DNA of 64,000 nt from Pseudomonadota bacterium (GCA_021786845.1 JAJYMO010000035.1:1-64000); one strand, 5' to 3'. Shown: positions 1-12,279, counted from the stretch's first letter. Translations and numbers: made by a program. The notes: generated by a model not told the origin, from the sequence alone.

Positions 1-2127
<2,127 letters not shown>

Positions 2128-2167
2128 CTACCTGTCGCGTGCTTGAAACACGCGGGCCTGCCTGGGT

Positions 2168-2428
2168 TTAAGCTGCGGGGATGATATTGACCATCTTGCG
2201 ACGCAATGCACCTTTGACCACGAATTGAACTGCACCATTCACCGTGGCAAACAAGGTGTGGTCTTTGCCGATGCCGACATTGACCCCGGGATGAAATTGT
2301 GTGCCGCGCTGGCGAATAATAATATTGCCCGCCAGGACTTGTTCGCCGCCAAAGCGTTTAACGCCCAAACGTTTTGAATGTGAGTCGCGGCCGTTACGCG
2401 AACTGCCACCTGCTTTTTTATGTGCCAT
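2168..2428 (-). CDS. rpmA: 50S ribosomal protein L27
   Basis: [48 protein letters not shown]. Confidence 0.98.
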   Translation of the reverse strand: MAHKKAGGSSRNGRDSHSKRLGVKRFGGEQVLAGNIIIRQRGTQFHPGVNVGIGKDHTLFATVNGAVQFVVKGALRRKMVNIIPAA

Positions 2429-2439
2429 GCTTGCGCTCC

Positions 2440-2763
2440 TTAAGCTGAAATGCCGTCAATGCGGATTTCTGTGTAATTCTGACGATGACCTTGATGCTTC
2501 TGGTAGTGTTTACGACGTCGCATTTTGAAAATACGAATTTTGTCGTGTCTGCCGTGAGAGATTACAGTCGCTGTGACGCGCGCACCGTCAACCAGGGGTG
2601 TTCCGACTTTCACGTCGTCGCCGTTTGCCAGCATGAACACTTGATCCAATACGATTTCGCTGCCAACGTCTGCGGTAATCTGTTCTATTTTAAGTTTTTC
2701 GCCGGCAACAATGCGATACTGCTTGCCACCGGTTTTTATGACCGCGTACATGGAATTCTCCAA
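2440..2763 (-). CDS. rplU: 50S ribosomal protein L21 (start probably at internal MYAVIK, about 2751)
   Basis: [25 protein letters not shown]...; adjacent to rpmA. Confidence 0.97.
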   Translation of the reverse strand: MENSMYAVIKTGGKQYRIVAGEKLKIEQITADVGSEIVLDQVFMLANGDDVKVGTPLVDGARVTATVISHGRHDKIRIFKMRRRKHYQKHQGHRQNYTEIRIDGISA

Positions 2764-2842
2764 TAAAGACTGAGAGTGAACCTGCTATTATAGAGTGATT
2801 GAAATTAAAATTCAAGTTTTAGCTGAGGGAGTGTCTTTTTGC

Positions 2843-2872
2843 TTGACATAAGGGCCCCATGCTTCCTACTAT
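2843..2872 (+). promoter_or_regulatory. Putative sigma70 promoter of ispB
   Basis: TTGACA (2843-2848), 18-bp spacer, TACTAT (2867-2872), about 30 bp upstream of the ispB ATG. Confidence 0.6.
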
Positions 2873-2903
2873 TCTGCAGTTAATTTAAGGTTGAAAGTCA
2901 TCC

Positions 2904-3866
2904 ATGCAAGGCTTACAGGCGTTTTTGGCGGCAGACATGCTGCGTGTTGATGAGGTCATCCGCGCCAGTCTGCATTCGGATGTGGTATTGGTGAATCAGG
3001 TTGCTGAATACATCGTTGCCAGTGGCGGCAAACGTTTGCGTCCAGCTTTGGTGCTGTTAACCGCTGGGGCAATGGGCTATTCAGGTAAACAACAGTATGC
3101 GTTGGCTGCAGTGGTTGAGTTTATTCATACCGCCACTTTGTTGCATGATGATGTGGTCGATGAGTCTGCTTTACGACGTGGTCGTGCCACGGCCAATGCG
3201 TTATTTGGTAATGCGGCGAGTGTGCTGGTCGGCGATTTTTTGTATTCGCGCGCATTTCAGATGATGGTGGATGTGGGGCAGATGCGTGTCATGCAAGTAT
3301 TGTCCGATGCGACCAACACGATCGCTGAGGGTGAGGTCTTGCAATTAATGAATTGCAACAATGCTGAAATCAGTGAGCAAGACTATCTCCATGTTATCCG
3401 CTACAAAACAGCCAAACTGTTTGAAGCCGCTGCTCGCTTGGGTGCGTTGTCAGGCGGAGCTGATTTAATGATGGAGTCTGCTCTGGCCGCTTACGGCATG
3501 CACCTTGGCACGGCATTTCAATTGATTGACGATGTGCTGGATTACTCAGGTGACTTGTCTGAAATTGGCAAGAATGTGGGGGATGATCTGGCAGAAGGTA
3601 AGCCCACGCTTCCGTTATTGTATGTGCTGAGCCACGGGGATGCGCATCAGGTTGCTTTGGCGCGTGAGGTCATTGAACAGGGGGGGTTGCAGCAGCTTGA
3701 CGAGATTCTTGCAGTGATCCGTTCATGTGGTGCCCTGGATTACACCCGGGCTTGTGCACGAACGGAGGCTGACCTGGCGCTAGCGGCTTTGGTCAATTTG
3801 CCGGATACGCCATTTAAACAGCAACTGGTTAATTTGGCGCATTTTGCGGTCAATCGTACGTTCTAA
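2904..3866 (+). CDS. ispB: Polyprenyl (octaprenyl) diphosphate synthase
   Basis: DDVVDESALRRG and DDVLDYSGD aspartate-rich motifs; GGKRLRPALVLL; divergent from rplU. Confidence 0.96.
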   Translation: MQGLQAFLAADMLRVDEVIRASLHSDVVLVNQVAEYIVASGGKRLRPALVLLTAGAMGYSGKQQYALAAVVEFIHTATLLHDDVVDESALRRGRATANALFGNAASVLVGDFLYSRAFQMMVDVGQMRVMQVLSDATNTIAEGEVLQLMNCNNAEISEQDYLHVIRYKTAKLFEAAARLGALSGGADLMMESALAAYGMHLGTAFQLIDDVLDYSGDLSEIGKNVGDDLAEGKPTLPLLYVLSHGDAHQVALAREVIEQGGLQQLDEILAVIRSCGALDYTRACARTEADLALAALVNLPDTPFKQQLVNLAHFAVNRTF

Positions 3867-3924
3867 CCAGAACTGAACATCCACTAACCTGAAGGTCGGT
3901 GAGCTTGTCGCCGGGAGTAGAATT

Positions 3925-4170
3925 GTGCTTGATGTCATCCTGTTTGTCGTATTGTTGATTTATGTTTATCGCCGTTGGCTGGCGCCTTCTACGCCAAGGT
4001 CGGTGGGTCGCCACCCGCAGCGCGAGCAGCACAGGGGTATCGAATCAGTGGATACAGTGAAATGTGCACAGTGTGGTGTGTATGTGCCGCGCAATGGGGC
4101 GACAGGCAATGAAGATGCCTGGTATTGCTGTCCTGAACATGCGCGAGAAGCTCGACACGATGGTCGATAA
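3925..4170 (+). CDS. Small PP0621-like protein with C-terminal Cys-rich segment
   Basis: N-terminal hydrophobic segment plus CAQCGVYVPRNGATGNEDAWYCCPEHAREA, upstream of pilS. Confidence 0.75.
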   Translation: MLDVILFVVLLIYVYRRWLAPSTPRSVGRHPQREQHRGIESVDTVKCAQCGVYVPRNGATGNEDAWYCCPEHAREARHDGR

Positions 4171-5782
4171 TGACGCTGATGTGAGTGCGCGGAAGGAGCC
4201 GGATGCCACTGGTGAGCGAACCGGGCGTAACTGGAGTGCGTTGCGCTATTTGAATTTGTATCGAAGCGTTGTCGCTGTCGCTTTATATTCGACTAATTTT
4301 CTGGGTGCTCACCTGCGTCCATTTGGTCAAATTGACCCTCAATATTTTTTGTTTTCCAGTATCGCTTATGTAGGGTTTTCAGTCATGGCGGTGTTTGCTG
4401 CTGCCTGGCGCTGGCCCCGATTCAAGATCCAAATTCATTCGCAGCTTGTCATCGAGATTGTTTTAATTGCCGTGATGACTGCCACCAGTGGAGGCGTGCA
4501 GAGCGGCCTGGCCTGGTTGATGATGGTATCCCTGGTGTTCAATGTGCTGGTCATGCGCGCGCGTATGGTGATGTTCTATGCGGCACTTGCGACAGCCAGC
4601 GTGCTCATTACCCAAGTATTTGATATCTGGTTTGGCGCTGAAACAATGTCCAGTTTTGGGCAGGCTGGTATGTTTGGTATGGCGTTTTTTATGATTTCTG
4701 GCGGCGCGTATGTGTTGGTTGAACGCGCTCGACGGAGTGAAGCCCTGGCAGTTTTGCGGTCTGTGGATGTACAGAATCTGGCACAGATTAATCAACTGGT
4801 CATCGATGATATGCAGGATGGGGTGATTGTGCTGGACAGTGAGGGACGGATTCGGCAAAGTAATCGTCATGCCCACAATTTGTTGGCTGGCTGCGACAAA
4901 GCTGAAGACAGAACACTTGCGCAATATTTCCCTGCACTGGGGCAATATCTGGAACAGTGGCGATTGAATCACGAAATTCAATTTCCAACCGTTATTTTGG
5001 GTGAGCGAAATGAACACTTCCAGCCGCGATTCATAGCGGTGGGTCAAGCCCGTATTTTTGGGGCGGTGCTGTTATTAAAGGATATGTCACGCGTTTATGA
5101 AGAGGCGCGGCAAATAAAATTGGCCGCATTAGGGCAATTAACGGCGAATATCGCCCATGAAATACGCAATCCTTTGGCAGCGATTAGTCATGCCGCTGAA
5201 CTGCTCTCTGAAGATGCTTTTCAGGGGCAAGGGCGTTTATTGCAAATTGTACTGAATAATACGCAACGAATTAATCACCTGATTCAGGATGTGATGGCGC
5301 TCAATCGGCGTGATCGAATAAAACTTGAGCGTATAGAGCTGTTTCAATTCATGCATGATTTTATGAGCGATTTTGTCATGGTTTCTCGTATCCCGAGCCA
5401 TTGCATTACTTGGGAGTGCCCGCCAGAGGCCGTGTTGTGCTTTGACCTTGAGCATTTGCGTCAAGTGCTGACTAATTTGTGTGCCAATGCGGTGAAATAT
5501 GGCCAGGGAATTTCGGGTAGCGTGCGAATATGGGTAGCTGATATGCGTGACGGTGTTGCGATACATTGCGCAGACGATGGTAAAGGGGTGTCAGCAGAAC
5601 ATTTACCTCGCCTGTTTGAACCTTTTTTTACCACAGATACGGCTGCGGGGACTGGGTTGGGATTGTACATCTCACGTGAATTGTGTCTCGCTAATGGTGC
5701 AAGTCTGGAATACGTGAGCGGATCTGCAGGAGGAAATTTTAGAATTTTGAGTCTGGAGCGGGCATGTCGAGATCAGCAGTGA
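4139..5782 (+). CDS. pilS: Sensor histidine kinase PilS (start could also be 4160)
   Basis: N-terminal TM region, PAS segment, H-box LTANIAHEIRNPLAAISHAAELL, HATPase G-boxes; directly followed by pilR. The ORF-track start at 4064 overlaps the preceding gene and is unlikely. Confidence 0.93.
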   Translation: MREKLDTMVDNDADVSARKEPDATGERTGRNWSALRYLNLYRSVVAVALYSTNFLGAHLRPFGQIDPQYFLFSSIAYVGFSVMAVFAAAWRWPRFKIQIHSQLVIEIVLIAVMTATSGGVQSGLAWLMMVSLVFNVLVMRARMVMFYAALATASVLITQVFDIWFGAETMSSFGQAGMFGMAFFMISGGAYVLVERARRSEALAVLRSVDVQNLAQINQLVIDDMQDGVIVLDSEGRIRQSNRHAHNLLAGCDKAEDRTLAQYFPALGQYLEQWRLNHEIQFPTVILGERNEHFQPRFIAVGQARIFGAVLLLKDMSRVYEEARQIKLAALGQLTANIAHEIRNPLAAISHAAELLSEDAFQGQGRLLQIVLNNTQRINHLIQDVMALNRRDRIKLERIELFQFMHDFMSDFVMVSRIPSHCITWECPPEAVLCFDLEHLRQVLTNLCANAVKYGQGISGSVRIWVADMRDGVAIHCADDGKGVSAEHLPRLFEPFFTTDTAAGTGLGLYISRELCLANGASLEYVSGSAGGNFRILSLERACRDQQ

Positions 5783-7134
5783 GTGTTCATTCCCCTACAG
5801 TTTTAGTAGTGGATGATGAGGCGGATATTCTCGAATTGCTTGAAATCACGCTGTTGCGTATGGGTCTGGACGTGGTGAAAGCAAGTAATGTGAGTGTGGC
5901 CCTGGCGAAATTGGCGCAACAATCTTTTGATTTGTGTTTGACGGACATGCGTTTGCCGGATGGTGAAGGTTTGGAAGTGGTGCGTTATATCCAGACAGAA
6001 CGACCGACTGTGCCGGTGGCTGTGATGACTGCGCATGGTAATACCGATAATGCGGTGAGCGCACTCAAGGCCGGTGCGTTTGATTATCTTAACAAACCTG
6101 TGACGCTAGAACAGTTACGCGCTTTGGTCGCATCGGCTTTGCAACTCAATATCACGCCAGCGCTTGATGTGAAAGTGTCTGGTGTGAGAGGCTTGATTGG
6201 CGAATCGTTGCCGATGCGGCAAACACGGGAGATGATTGCCAAACTCGCGCGTACCCAAGCCCCAGTATATATTGCCGGAGAATCGGGCAGTGGCAAAGAA
6301 TTGGCCGCCCGCCTGATTCATGCGCAGGGTTCGCGTGGTAAAGCACCCTTTGTGGCGGTTAATTGCGGCGCGATTCCTGAAACCTTGATGGAATCCGAAT
6401 TTTTCGGTTATCGTAAAGGCGCCTTTACTGGTGCGGACAGTGATAGGGATGGTTTTTTTCAGGCCGCCCAGGGGGGGACCCTGTTTTTGGATGAAGTGGC
6501 AGAGTTGCCATTGACGATGCAGGTGAAGTTGCTGCGTGTCATTCAGGAAAAACGGGTACGCAGGCTGGGTGCGACGCAAGAAGATTCCGTCGATGTTCGT
6601 ATCATCAGTGCTACGCACCAGAATTTGACGCAATGTGTTGAAAGGGGCATATTTCGTCAAGATTTATTTTATCGCCTCAATGTCATTGCGCTGACTATGC
6701 CCGCATTGCGTGACAGAAAGGGGGATATTCCACTGATCGCCAGGAATATTTTGCAACGTCTGGCAGACGTGACGCAAATCGCTGTGCCTGTGTTGAGTGA
6801 GTCAGCGTTATCCGCATTAAAGGCTTATGATTTTCCTGGTAATGTACGCGAGCTGGAAAACATTCTGGAGCGGGTGCTGGCCTTAAATGGCGAAAAACCT
6901 ATCGATGCGACAGCATTGCAATTGCCGGTCACTGAGGTGGCGGTCGAGTGTCATGCGGCGAATGGTCGTGCTAAATGGCCGTTGTCCGCCTATCTGGATC
7001 GATTGGAACGCTCAGCGATTGCGGAAGCGTTGGCGCTTGCTCATGATAATAAAATTGCGGCAGCAAAACAGTTGGGGATGAGTTTCAGGGCGTTGCGCTA
7101 CCGGTTAGAACGTTTAGGGCTCGTGAATGAATAA
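5764..7134 (+). CDS. pilR: Sigma54-dependent response regulator PilR
   Basis: Receiver domain VLVVDDEADILELL, AAA+ GESGSGKELAARLIH and GAFTGAD, C-terminal Fis-type HTH. The last codons and stop lie within a terminal inverted repeat. Confidence 0.95.
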   Translation: MSRSAVSVHSPTVLVVDDEADILELLEITLLRMGLDVVKASNVSVALAKLAQQSFDLCLTDMRLPDGEGLEVVRYIQTERPTVPVAVMTAHGNTDNAVSALKAGAFDYLNKPVTLEQLRALVASALQLNITPALDVKVSGVRGLIGESLPMRQTREMIAKLARTQAPVYIAGESGSGKELAARLIHAQGSRGKAPFVAVNCGAIPETLMESEFFGYRKGAFTGADSDRDGFFQAAQGGTLFLDEVAELPLTMQVKLLRVIQEKRVRRLGATQEDSVDVRIISATHQNLTQCVERGIFRQDLFYRLNVIALTMPALRDRKGDIPLIARNILQRLADVTQIAVPVLSESALSALKAYDFPGNVRELENILERVLALNGEKPIDATALQLPVTEVAVECHAANGRAKWPLSAYLDRLERSAIAEALALAHDNKIAAAKQLGMSFRALRYRLERLGLVNE

Positions 7135-7382
7135 CTGTCACATACGTTGCTGTGTATTCGGGATGGATGCAAGGCGCGAGGCGCAGCGAATGGTGATTCC
7201 CTTTGCAAGCCTCGCAACGCCGCAGATGCCCGAATATGCAGCAACCCAGTGGGCTGGGGCCGCTTTGGGCACATCCCGGTGTTGCAAGCCGCTTGTTGTG
7301 AATGACACAACCGCGCATCTTGCGCCTTGGCCTGCGCCCAAAGCGGCCCCAGCGTATGTGACAGTTATTCATTCACGAGCCC
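7117..7382. repeat. 266-bp MITE-like element: perfect 30-bp terminal inverted repeats plus two 99-nt hairpin modules
   Basis: GGGCTCGTGAATGAATAACTGTCACATACG at 7117-7146, exact reverse complement at 7353-7382; flanking TTA direct repeats at 7114-7116 and 7383-7385; stems 7147-7162/7229-7244 and 7254-7270/7336-7352. Confidence 0.9.
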
Positions 7383-8390
7383 TTAGGCATGAAGTAGAAC
7401 CAGGCTCAGGTACAACACGTACAATGCGCCATTTACCCACAGTTGCCAGATATGCAGCTGACCTCGCGCCAGACACAGGCGCAGCCAGGCAGCTGCCGTT
7501 AACGTGATGAGCATGCTCAGTAAAGTGGCGGGTTGTGCTGTCCATGGTGTCAACGCAATCCCCATGGCAGGCAGCAGTGTGCCTTGAAACACCATGGCGC
7601 CAGTGATGTTGCTAAAAGCCAGCGTGTCTTTATCACGGCGTATCCAAAGGATGCTGTTGATTTTTTCTGGCAGTTCGGTGGCAACAGGTACGATCATGAG
7701 TGAAAGTAGCAAGGCGGAAATGCCAAGCAGGGGGGCCGCTTGTTGAATACTCGTGATAAACCCCCTGGCGCCCATGACCAGCAGACCCAAGCCGACCAAC
7801 AGCTGTAACAGGATGACGATCAGGTGTTTGGGTAGGCCTGTTTGTGTCAGCAACAAAGTCGATTCCGTTTTCGTGCCATGGCCCGCTTCTACCAGATTTT
7901 TGGACGCGCGCAAGGTAATCAGAACATAAATAAAATAAATGAAGACCAGGATAAACGCCATCATTATGCGTGCGGCACCCTGATCATGTGGCACGAACAT
8001 GCTGAGCAAAGCAAGGCAGAATGCGGCAAGAAAGGTGTTGAGGTCGCGGGTTAATCCACTGCGTTCAGGGGTGTAAGTACCCTTGATGCCACGCTTCCGC
8101 CATACCGTGAAACTGAGTAATGACACCGACAGCGTGGACAGCATCAATGGCGCGCCCAAAATGGCGCCTGTGCCAATGTCCTGATTGGTCAAAGCGTTGC
8201 CTCCGCCTGCAGCAATGGCCAACAAAGGGACAATGGTTTCTGGTAAAGCGGTGCCTACAGCGGCAAATATGGACCCGGTTACCCCTTCAGAAATGTGCAA
8301 CGCTTCACCCAAATGTTCCAGTGCGTTGACGAAAATTTCCGCTGCCAGCAGAATAAGAATCAGAAAGACGAGTAAATTGACCCATAGCAC
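7383..8390 (-). CDS. Sodium/calcium exchanger (CaCA) family membrane protein (probable GTG start at 8390)
   Basis: Multi-TM; SIFAAVGTALPETIVPLLAI and LMIVPVATELPEKINSILWI match the duplicated alpha-repeats of the CaCA family. Confidence 0.85.
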   Translation of the reverse strand: MLWVNLLVFLILILLAAEIFVNALEHLGEALHISEGVTGSIFAAVGTALPETIVPLLAIAAGGGNALTNQDIGTGAILGAPLMLSTLSVSLLSFTVWRKRGIKGTYTPERSGLTRDLNTFLAAFCLALLSMFVPHDQGAARIMMAFILVFIYFIYVLITLRASKNLVEAGHGTKTESTLLLTQTGLPKHLIVILLQLLVGLGLLVMGARGFITSIQQAAPLLGISALLLSLMIVPVATELPEKINSILWIRRDKDTLAFSNITGAMVFQGTLLPAMGIALTPWTAQPATLLSMLITLTAAAWLRLCLARGQLHIWQLWVNGALYVLYLSLVLLHA

Positions 8391-8403
8391 GGTTGAAAGC
8401 CCC

Positions 8404-9525
8404 CTATTTTTGCCAGTTGAATCGTGCGATGAGGCGTAAATCTGAACCGATGTGACGCACATCGCGAATTTCGGGCGTGATGGGCGAGGTCAGGTCAGCG
8501 AAAGCGGGGAGGTTAAACAGACCGCGTGCACTGTTTCCCAGCAAGATCGGTGCGGTGTAGGCAATCCATTCATCGGCCAGTTGTGCCTGAATCAGAGCGC
8601 CGTTGAGTGCAGCACCTGCTTCGGTGAGCACTTCGTTGATGCCGCGTTGCGCCAGCAGGCCAAGCAATTGGCGCAAATCAACCTGGCCCTGGTTGTCTGG
8701 CAGGGCGATGAGTTCTGCTCCGGTTGTACGCAAGGCCTGTTGTTGTGAGTCAGGTGCGTGGGCATAGGCAATGAGCACATTGGTTTCTCGCAAGATGGCG
8801 GCTTGCATGGGCGTGCGCAGTTGGCTGTCCACGATGACGCGCATTGGTTGGCGTGGTGTCTCCACATCGCGCACTGATAGGCGGGGATCATCGGCTAAAA
8901 TCGTGCCGATCCCCGTCAATATCGCGCAGGAGCGCGCGCGCCAGCGGTGGACGTCATGGCGGGAATCGGCTGAGGTAATCCATTGACTTATCCCATTGGC
9001 CAGTGCGGTGCGTCCGTCCAGTGAGGCGGCGGTTTTAATGCGTAACCAGGGGCGTTGCCGCCTCATGCGCTGGATAAATCCCAGATTAAGTTCTTGCGCT
9101 TGTGCTTCAAGCAAGCCGCATTCTGCTGTAATGCCTGCCGCATTCAAGCGCGCCAAACCTTGTCCGGCGACTTGTGGGTTGGGGTCTTGCATCGCAGCAA
9201 TTACCCGATGGATACCGGCCTTAATCAGTGCGTCGGCGCAGGGCGGGGTACGCCCATGATGGCTGCAGGGTTCTAGTGTGACATAAGCGGTTGCGCCATG
9301 CGCGCGCGCGCCCGCTTCATTGAGTGCGTGAATTTCAGCATGTGCTTCACCCGTTTTTTGATGCCAGCCTGTACCCACAATGATGCCGTCGCGCACCAGT
9401 ACACAACCTACGCGAGGATTTGGTGAAGCGGAATACAGGCCCAATTCCGCAAGACGCAGGGCGTGCGCCATGTGCGCATAATCAGATACGGTCCAGTCAG
9501 GGTGCGATACCGGTTGGGTGGTCAT
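8404..9525 (-). CDS. ribD: Bifunctional diaminohydroxyphosphoribosylaminopyrimidine deaminase / 5-amino-6-(5-phosphoribosylamino)uracil reductase
   Basis: [12 protein letters not shown]...[11 protein letters not shown]...[16 protein letters not shown] deaminase motifs plus C-terminal reductase; follows nrdR. Confidence 0.97.
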   Translation of the reverse strand: MTTQPVSHPDWTVSDYAHMAHALRLAELGLYSASPNPRVGCVLVRDGIIVGTGWHQKTGEAHAEIHALNEAGARAHGATAYVTLEPCSHHGRTPPCADALIKAGIHRVIAAMQDPNPQVAGQGLARLNAAGITAECGLLEAQAQELNLGFIQRMRRQRPWLRIKTAASLDGRTALANGISQWITSADSRHDVHRWRARSCAILTGIGTILADDPRLSVRDVETPRQPMRVIVDSQLRTPMQAAILRETNVLIAYAHAPDSQQQALRTTGAELIALPDNQGQVDLRQLLGLLAQRGINEVLTEAGAALNGALIQAQLADEWIAYTAPILLGNSARGLFNLPAFADLTSPITPEIRDVRHIGSDLRLIARFNWQK

Positions 9526-9971
9526 GAATCCAGGTCTTTGATGACATGCCGAAAATCATCCACATCCTGAAAGCTTTTATAGACCGATGCAAAACGAATG
9601 TAAGCGACTTTGTCCAGGGGTTTCAGTGCTTGCATCACCAGTTCGCCGACCTGGCGAGAGGGTATTTCCCGTTCGGCAAGCGAGAGTACGTGTTTGATTA
9701 CCCCCATAATGGCCTGATCGACATATTCGGTCGGTACGGGGCGTTTGTGTAATGCGCGCGTAAAGCCCTCCCGTAATTTTCCGGATGAAAACTCTTCCCG
9801 GTTACCATTGGATTTGACCACCTGCGGTAAGCGCAATTCGGTGGTCTCGTAAGTGGTGAACCGTTTGTCGCATTCGCTGCAACGCCTTCTGCGGCGAATC
9901 GAGTCGCCGGATTCGGATACGCGTGAATCCACCACATGGGTATCGGTGTTGCCGCAGAAAGGACATTTCAT
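9522..9971 (-). CDS. nrdR: Transcriptional repressor NrdR
   Basis: [42 protein letters not shown] zinc finger and ATP-cone. Confidence 0.98.
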   Translation of the reverse strand: MKCPFCGNTDTHVVDSRVSESGDSIRRRRRCSECDKRFTTYETTELRLPQVVKSNGNREEFSSGKLREGFTRALHKRPVPTEYVDQAIMGVIKHVLSLAEREIPSRQVGELVMQALKPLDKVAYIRFASVYKSFQDVDDFRHVIKDLDS

Positions 9972-9979
9972 TTTGATTT

Positions 9980-11227
9980 TTAGCCGTAAACAGGGAATTT
10001 GGCGCAAAGCGTCTGCACCGCAGCGGCAGTGCGAGCAATCATCGCTTCATCTGCGGGTGCGTCGAGCACATCCGCAATCAGATGCGCCAGTTGATGCGCT
10101 TCATTCGCACCAAAACCTCGTGTCGTCATGGCTGGCGTGCCGATACGAATTCCGGAGGTGACAAAAGGTTTTTGGGGGTCGTTTGGAATGGCATTTTTGT
10201 TCACAGTTATGTGCGCGTGGCCCAGTACGGCTTCTGCTTCTTTACCCGTGAGATTTTTGGAGCGTAAATCCACAAGCATCAGGTGTGAGTCAGTGCGCCC
10301 GGACACAATGCGCAAGCCACGCTGCTGCAAAATATCTGCCATGATGCGCGCGTTGGCGATCACTTGTCGCTGACTGATTTTAAAGTCCTCATGCATGGCT
10401 TCGCCCAGTGCAATGGCTTTTGCAGCAATGACATGCATGAGCGGGCCGCCTTGGGTACCGGGAAAAATGGTTGAGTTGAGGGGTTTTTCAAATTCGGCTT
10501 TTGCCAAAATCAAGCCACCGCGAGGTCCACGTAAAGTTTTATGTGTGGTGGTGGTGACAAAATCAGCGATTCCAACCGGACTGGGGTAGGCGCCCGCAGC
10601 AATTAATCCGGCATAGTGCGCCATGTCCACAAACAAATAGGCGTCTACGCTGTCAGCAATTTCACGAAATTTTTGCCAGTCGATGACTAAAGCATAAGCC
10701 GATGCGCCCGCCACAATCATTTTTGGGCGGTGTTCTTTTGCTAATCGGGCAACTTCATCATAATCAATTTCTTCCGTATCAGGATGCAACCCATAGCTGA
10801 TGGCATGAAAGAGTTTGCCGGAAAAATTGACCTGCGCGCCGTGAGTCAGGTGTCCACCATGCGCAAGAGACATTCCCAGAATGGTGTCGCCGGGTTTGAG
10901 TACGGACAGGTACACGGCAGCATTGGCTTGCGAACCGGAATGGGGTTGTACATTGACATATTCAGCGCCAAATAATGCCCGGGCGCGGTCAATGGCAATT
11001 TGTTCTACCACATCGACGTATTCACAACCGCCATAATAGCGTTTCCCGGGATACCCTTCGGCATATTTGTTGGTCAAGACTGAACCTTGAGCCTCCATGA
11101 CAGCAGGACTGGTATAGTTTTCTGAGGCGATGAGCTCAATGTGATCTTCCTGGCGCTGTTTTTCATGTTGCATGGCTTCCCATATGGCAGGGTCGGTTAC
11201 TGCGATGGTGTTTTTATGATTGAACAT
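9980..11227 (-). CDS. glyA: Serine hydroxymethyltransferase
   Basis: [56 protein letters not shown]. Confidence 0.98.
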   Translation of the reverse strand: MFNHKNTIAVTDPAIWEAMQHEKQRQEDHIELIASENYTSPAVMEAQGSVLTNKYAEGYPGKRYYGGCEYVDVVEQIAIDRARALFGAEYVNVQPHSGSQANAAVYLSVLKPGDTILGMSLAHGGHLTHGAQVNFSGKLFHAISYGLHPDTEEIDYDEVARLAKEHRPKMIVAGASAYALVIDWQKFREIADSVDAYLFVDMAHYAGLIAAGAYPSPVGIADFVTTTTHKTLRGPRGGLILAKAEFEKPLNSTIFPGTQGGPLMHVIAAKAIALGEAMHEDFKISQRQVIANARIMADILQQRGLRIVSGRTDSHLMLVDLRSKNLTGKEAEAVLGHAHITVNKNAIPNDPQKPFVTSGIRIGTPAMTTRGFGANEAHQLAHLIADVLDAPADEAMIARTAAAVQTLCAKFPVYG

Positions 11228-11733
11228 AATATTTCCCAAGTGGTGTGATAGATAAAAATCAGGTGTTCAATGCAAGTTTTTCGCGAATTGATTTTGGTGT
11301 GCCATAGCTGGCTGGGCACGTGAAAGTCAATATAATATTCGAATTGAAATGCATCACACTGATAATTCTACCATGTCGCAAGGCTGTTTTTTGGCGAATT
11401 TCAGTGCTTTTTGTGATGCAAGAAACACTGAAGCCGCCAGCCTTGCGGTTGACCGGTGTGGGAGGAATGCCAGATTCTCCAGATTGTCGTTCTTTTAAAG
11501 CGGAGTCTGATGCGCCTGTTGACCGAATCGCTGAGGTTTTAAACCCGTAAATCAAAGGGGCAAAGTAGCGCTTGTTTTCTGTGAAAAATTATGAAAATGA
11601 CGCGCACAAAACATTTTTTTTGCGTATAATTCCCCAACGAACGAAAAAGTTTCGTTTCGTCCAGACTTGCGCTATTGTTCTGGCGTGTGCAAGTTCACTT
11701 GTTTTTTTATTTAATATTATTTGGAGATCTATA

Positions 11734-11946
11734 ATGACCCGTTCCTTGCTCCTCGCTGCATTGATGGCCTTGTCCCTGACCGCTTGCGGAAAAAAAGATG
11801 AAACAGCTGCTCCTGAAGCTGCTGCACCTGCTGCTGAAAGCACTGCCGCTGCACCTGCTGCTGAAACTTCCGCTCCAGCTGCTGCATCTGCTGCTGACAC
11901 TTCTGCACCTGCTGCCGCATCTGCTGCTGCACCAGCCGCTAACTAA
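11734..11946 (+). CDS. Small Ala/Pro-rich predicted lipoprotein
   Basis: MTRSLLLAALMALSLTACGKKDE lipobox (LTAC) followed by low-complexity AAPAAES/AAPAAET repeats; TATAAT at 11625-11630 upstream; terminator downstream. Confidence 0.8.
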   Translation: MTRSLLLAALMALSLTACGKKDETAAPEAAAPAAESTAAAPAAETSAPAAASAADTSAPAAASAAAPAAN

Positions 11947-11966
11947 AAAATTATTAGCGTGTGATA

Positions 11967-12021
11967 ACCACTGTTTTTTTCAGTGGTGGTTAAAAAAGCC
12001 GACTCTTTGAGTCGGCTTTTT
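11967..12021 (+). terminator. Two consecutive hairpins, the second a Rho-independent terminator
   Basis: AACCACTG-TTTTTTT-CAGTGGTGGTT, then AAAAAAGCCGACTCTTTGAGTCGGCTTTTT. Confidence 0.85.
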
Positions 12022-12026
12022 GTTTA

Positions 12027-12279
12027 GTGCGCCCGGCAGGGCGCACTTGCCTGGAGGTGAAAGTCCTCTACTCACCCGACAAGGGGAAGAGTTAGCCGAA
12101 CGGCAAGGGTGTCGCGGGCGACTGCGAATCTGGAGGAAGCCTGAGGCAAACGGGATTGGTTTCGTTGCTGGACACCCAGCAACGCTTCCAGCGTGTTGAT
12201 TGAGTGAACCGCCGTATGCGGAACCGCACGTACGGTGGTGTGAGAGGGCGATGGAAGTAATTCCGTCCCCTACTCGATT
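12027..12279 (+). mobile_element. ORF-less, internally deleted group II intron remnant (class C-like)
   Basis: 5' GTGCGCCC start with domain I-like segment; domain V-like ACCGCCGTATGCGGAACCGCACGTACGGTGGT; domain VI-like GATGGAA-GTAA-TTCCGTC followed by CCCCTACTCGAT. Confidence 0.8.

Noticed and set aside
4463-5047. 194-aa minus-strand ORF opposite pilS
   Set aside because: Antisense to a clear sensor kinase; low-complexity His/Gln-rich translation typical of shadow ORFs.
7127-7507. ORFs of 126 aa (+) and 95 aa (-) within the 266-bp element
   Set aside because: Both start with MNNCHIR because they read the same terminal inverted repeat; no transposase or other motifs.
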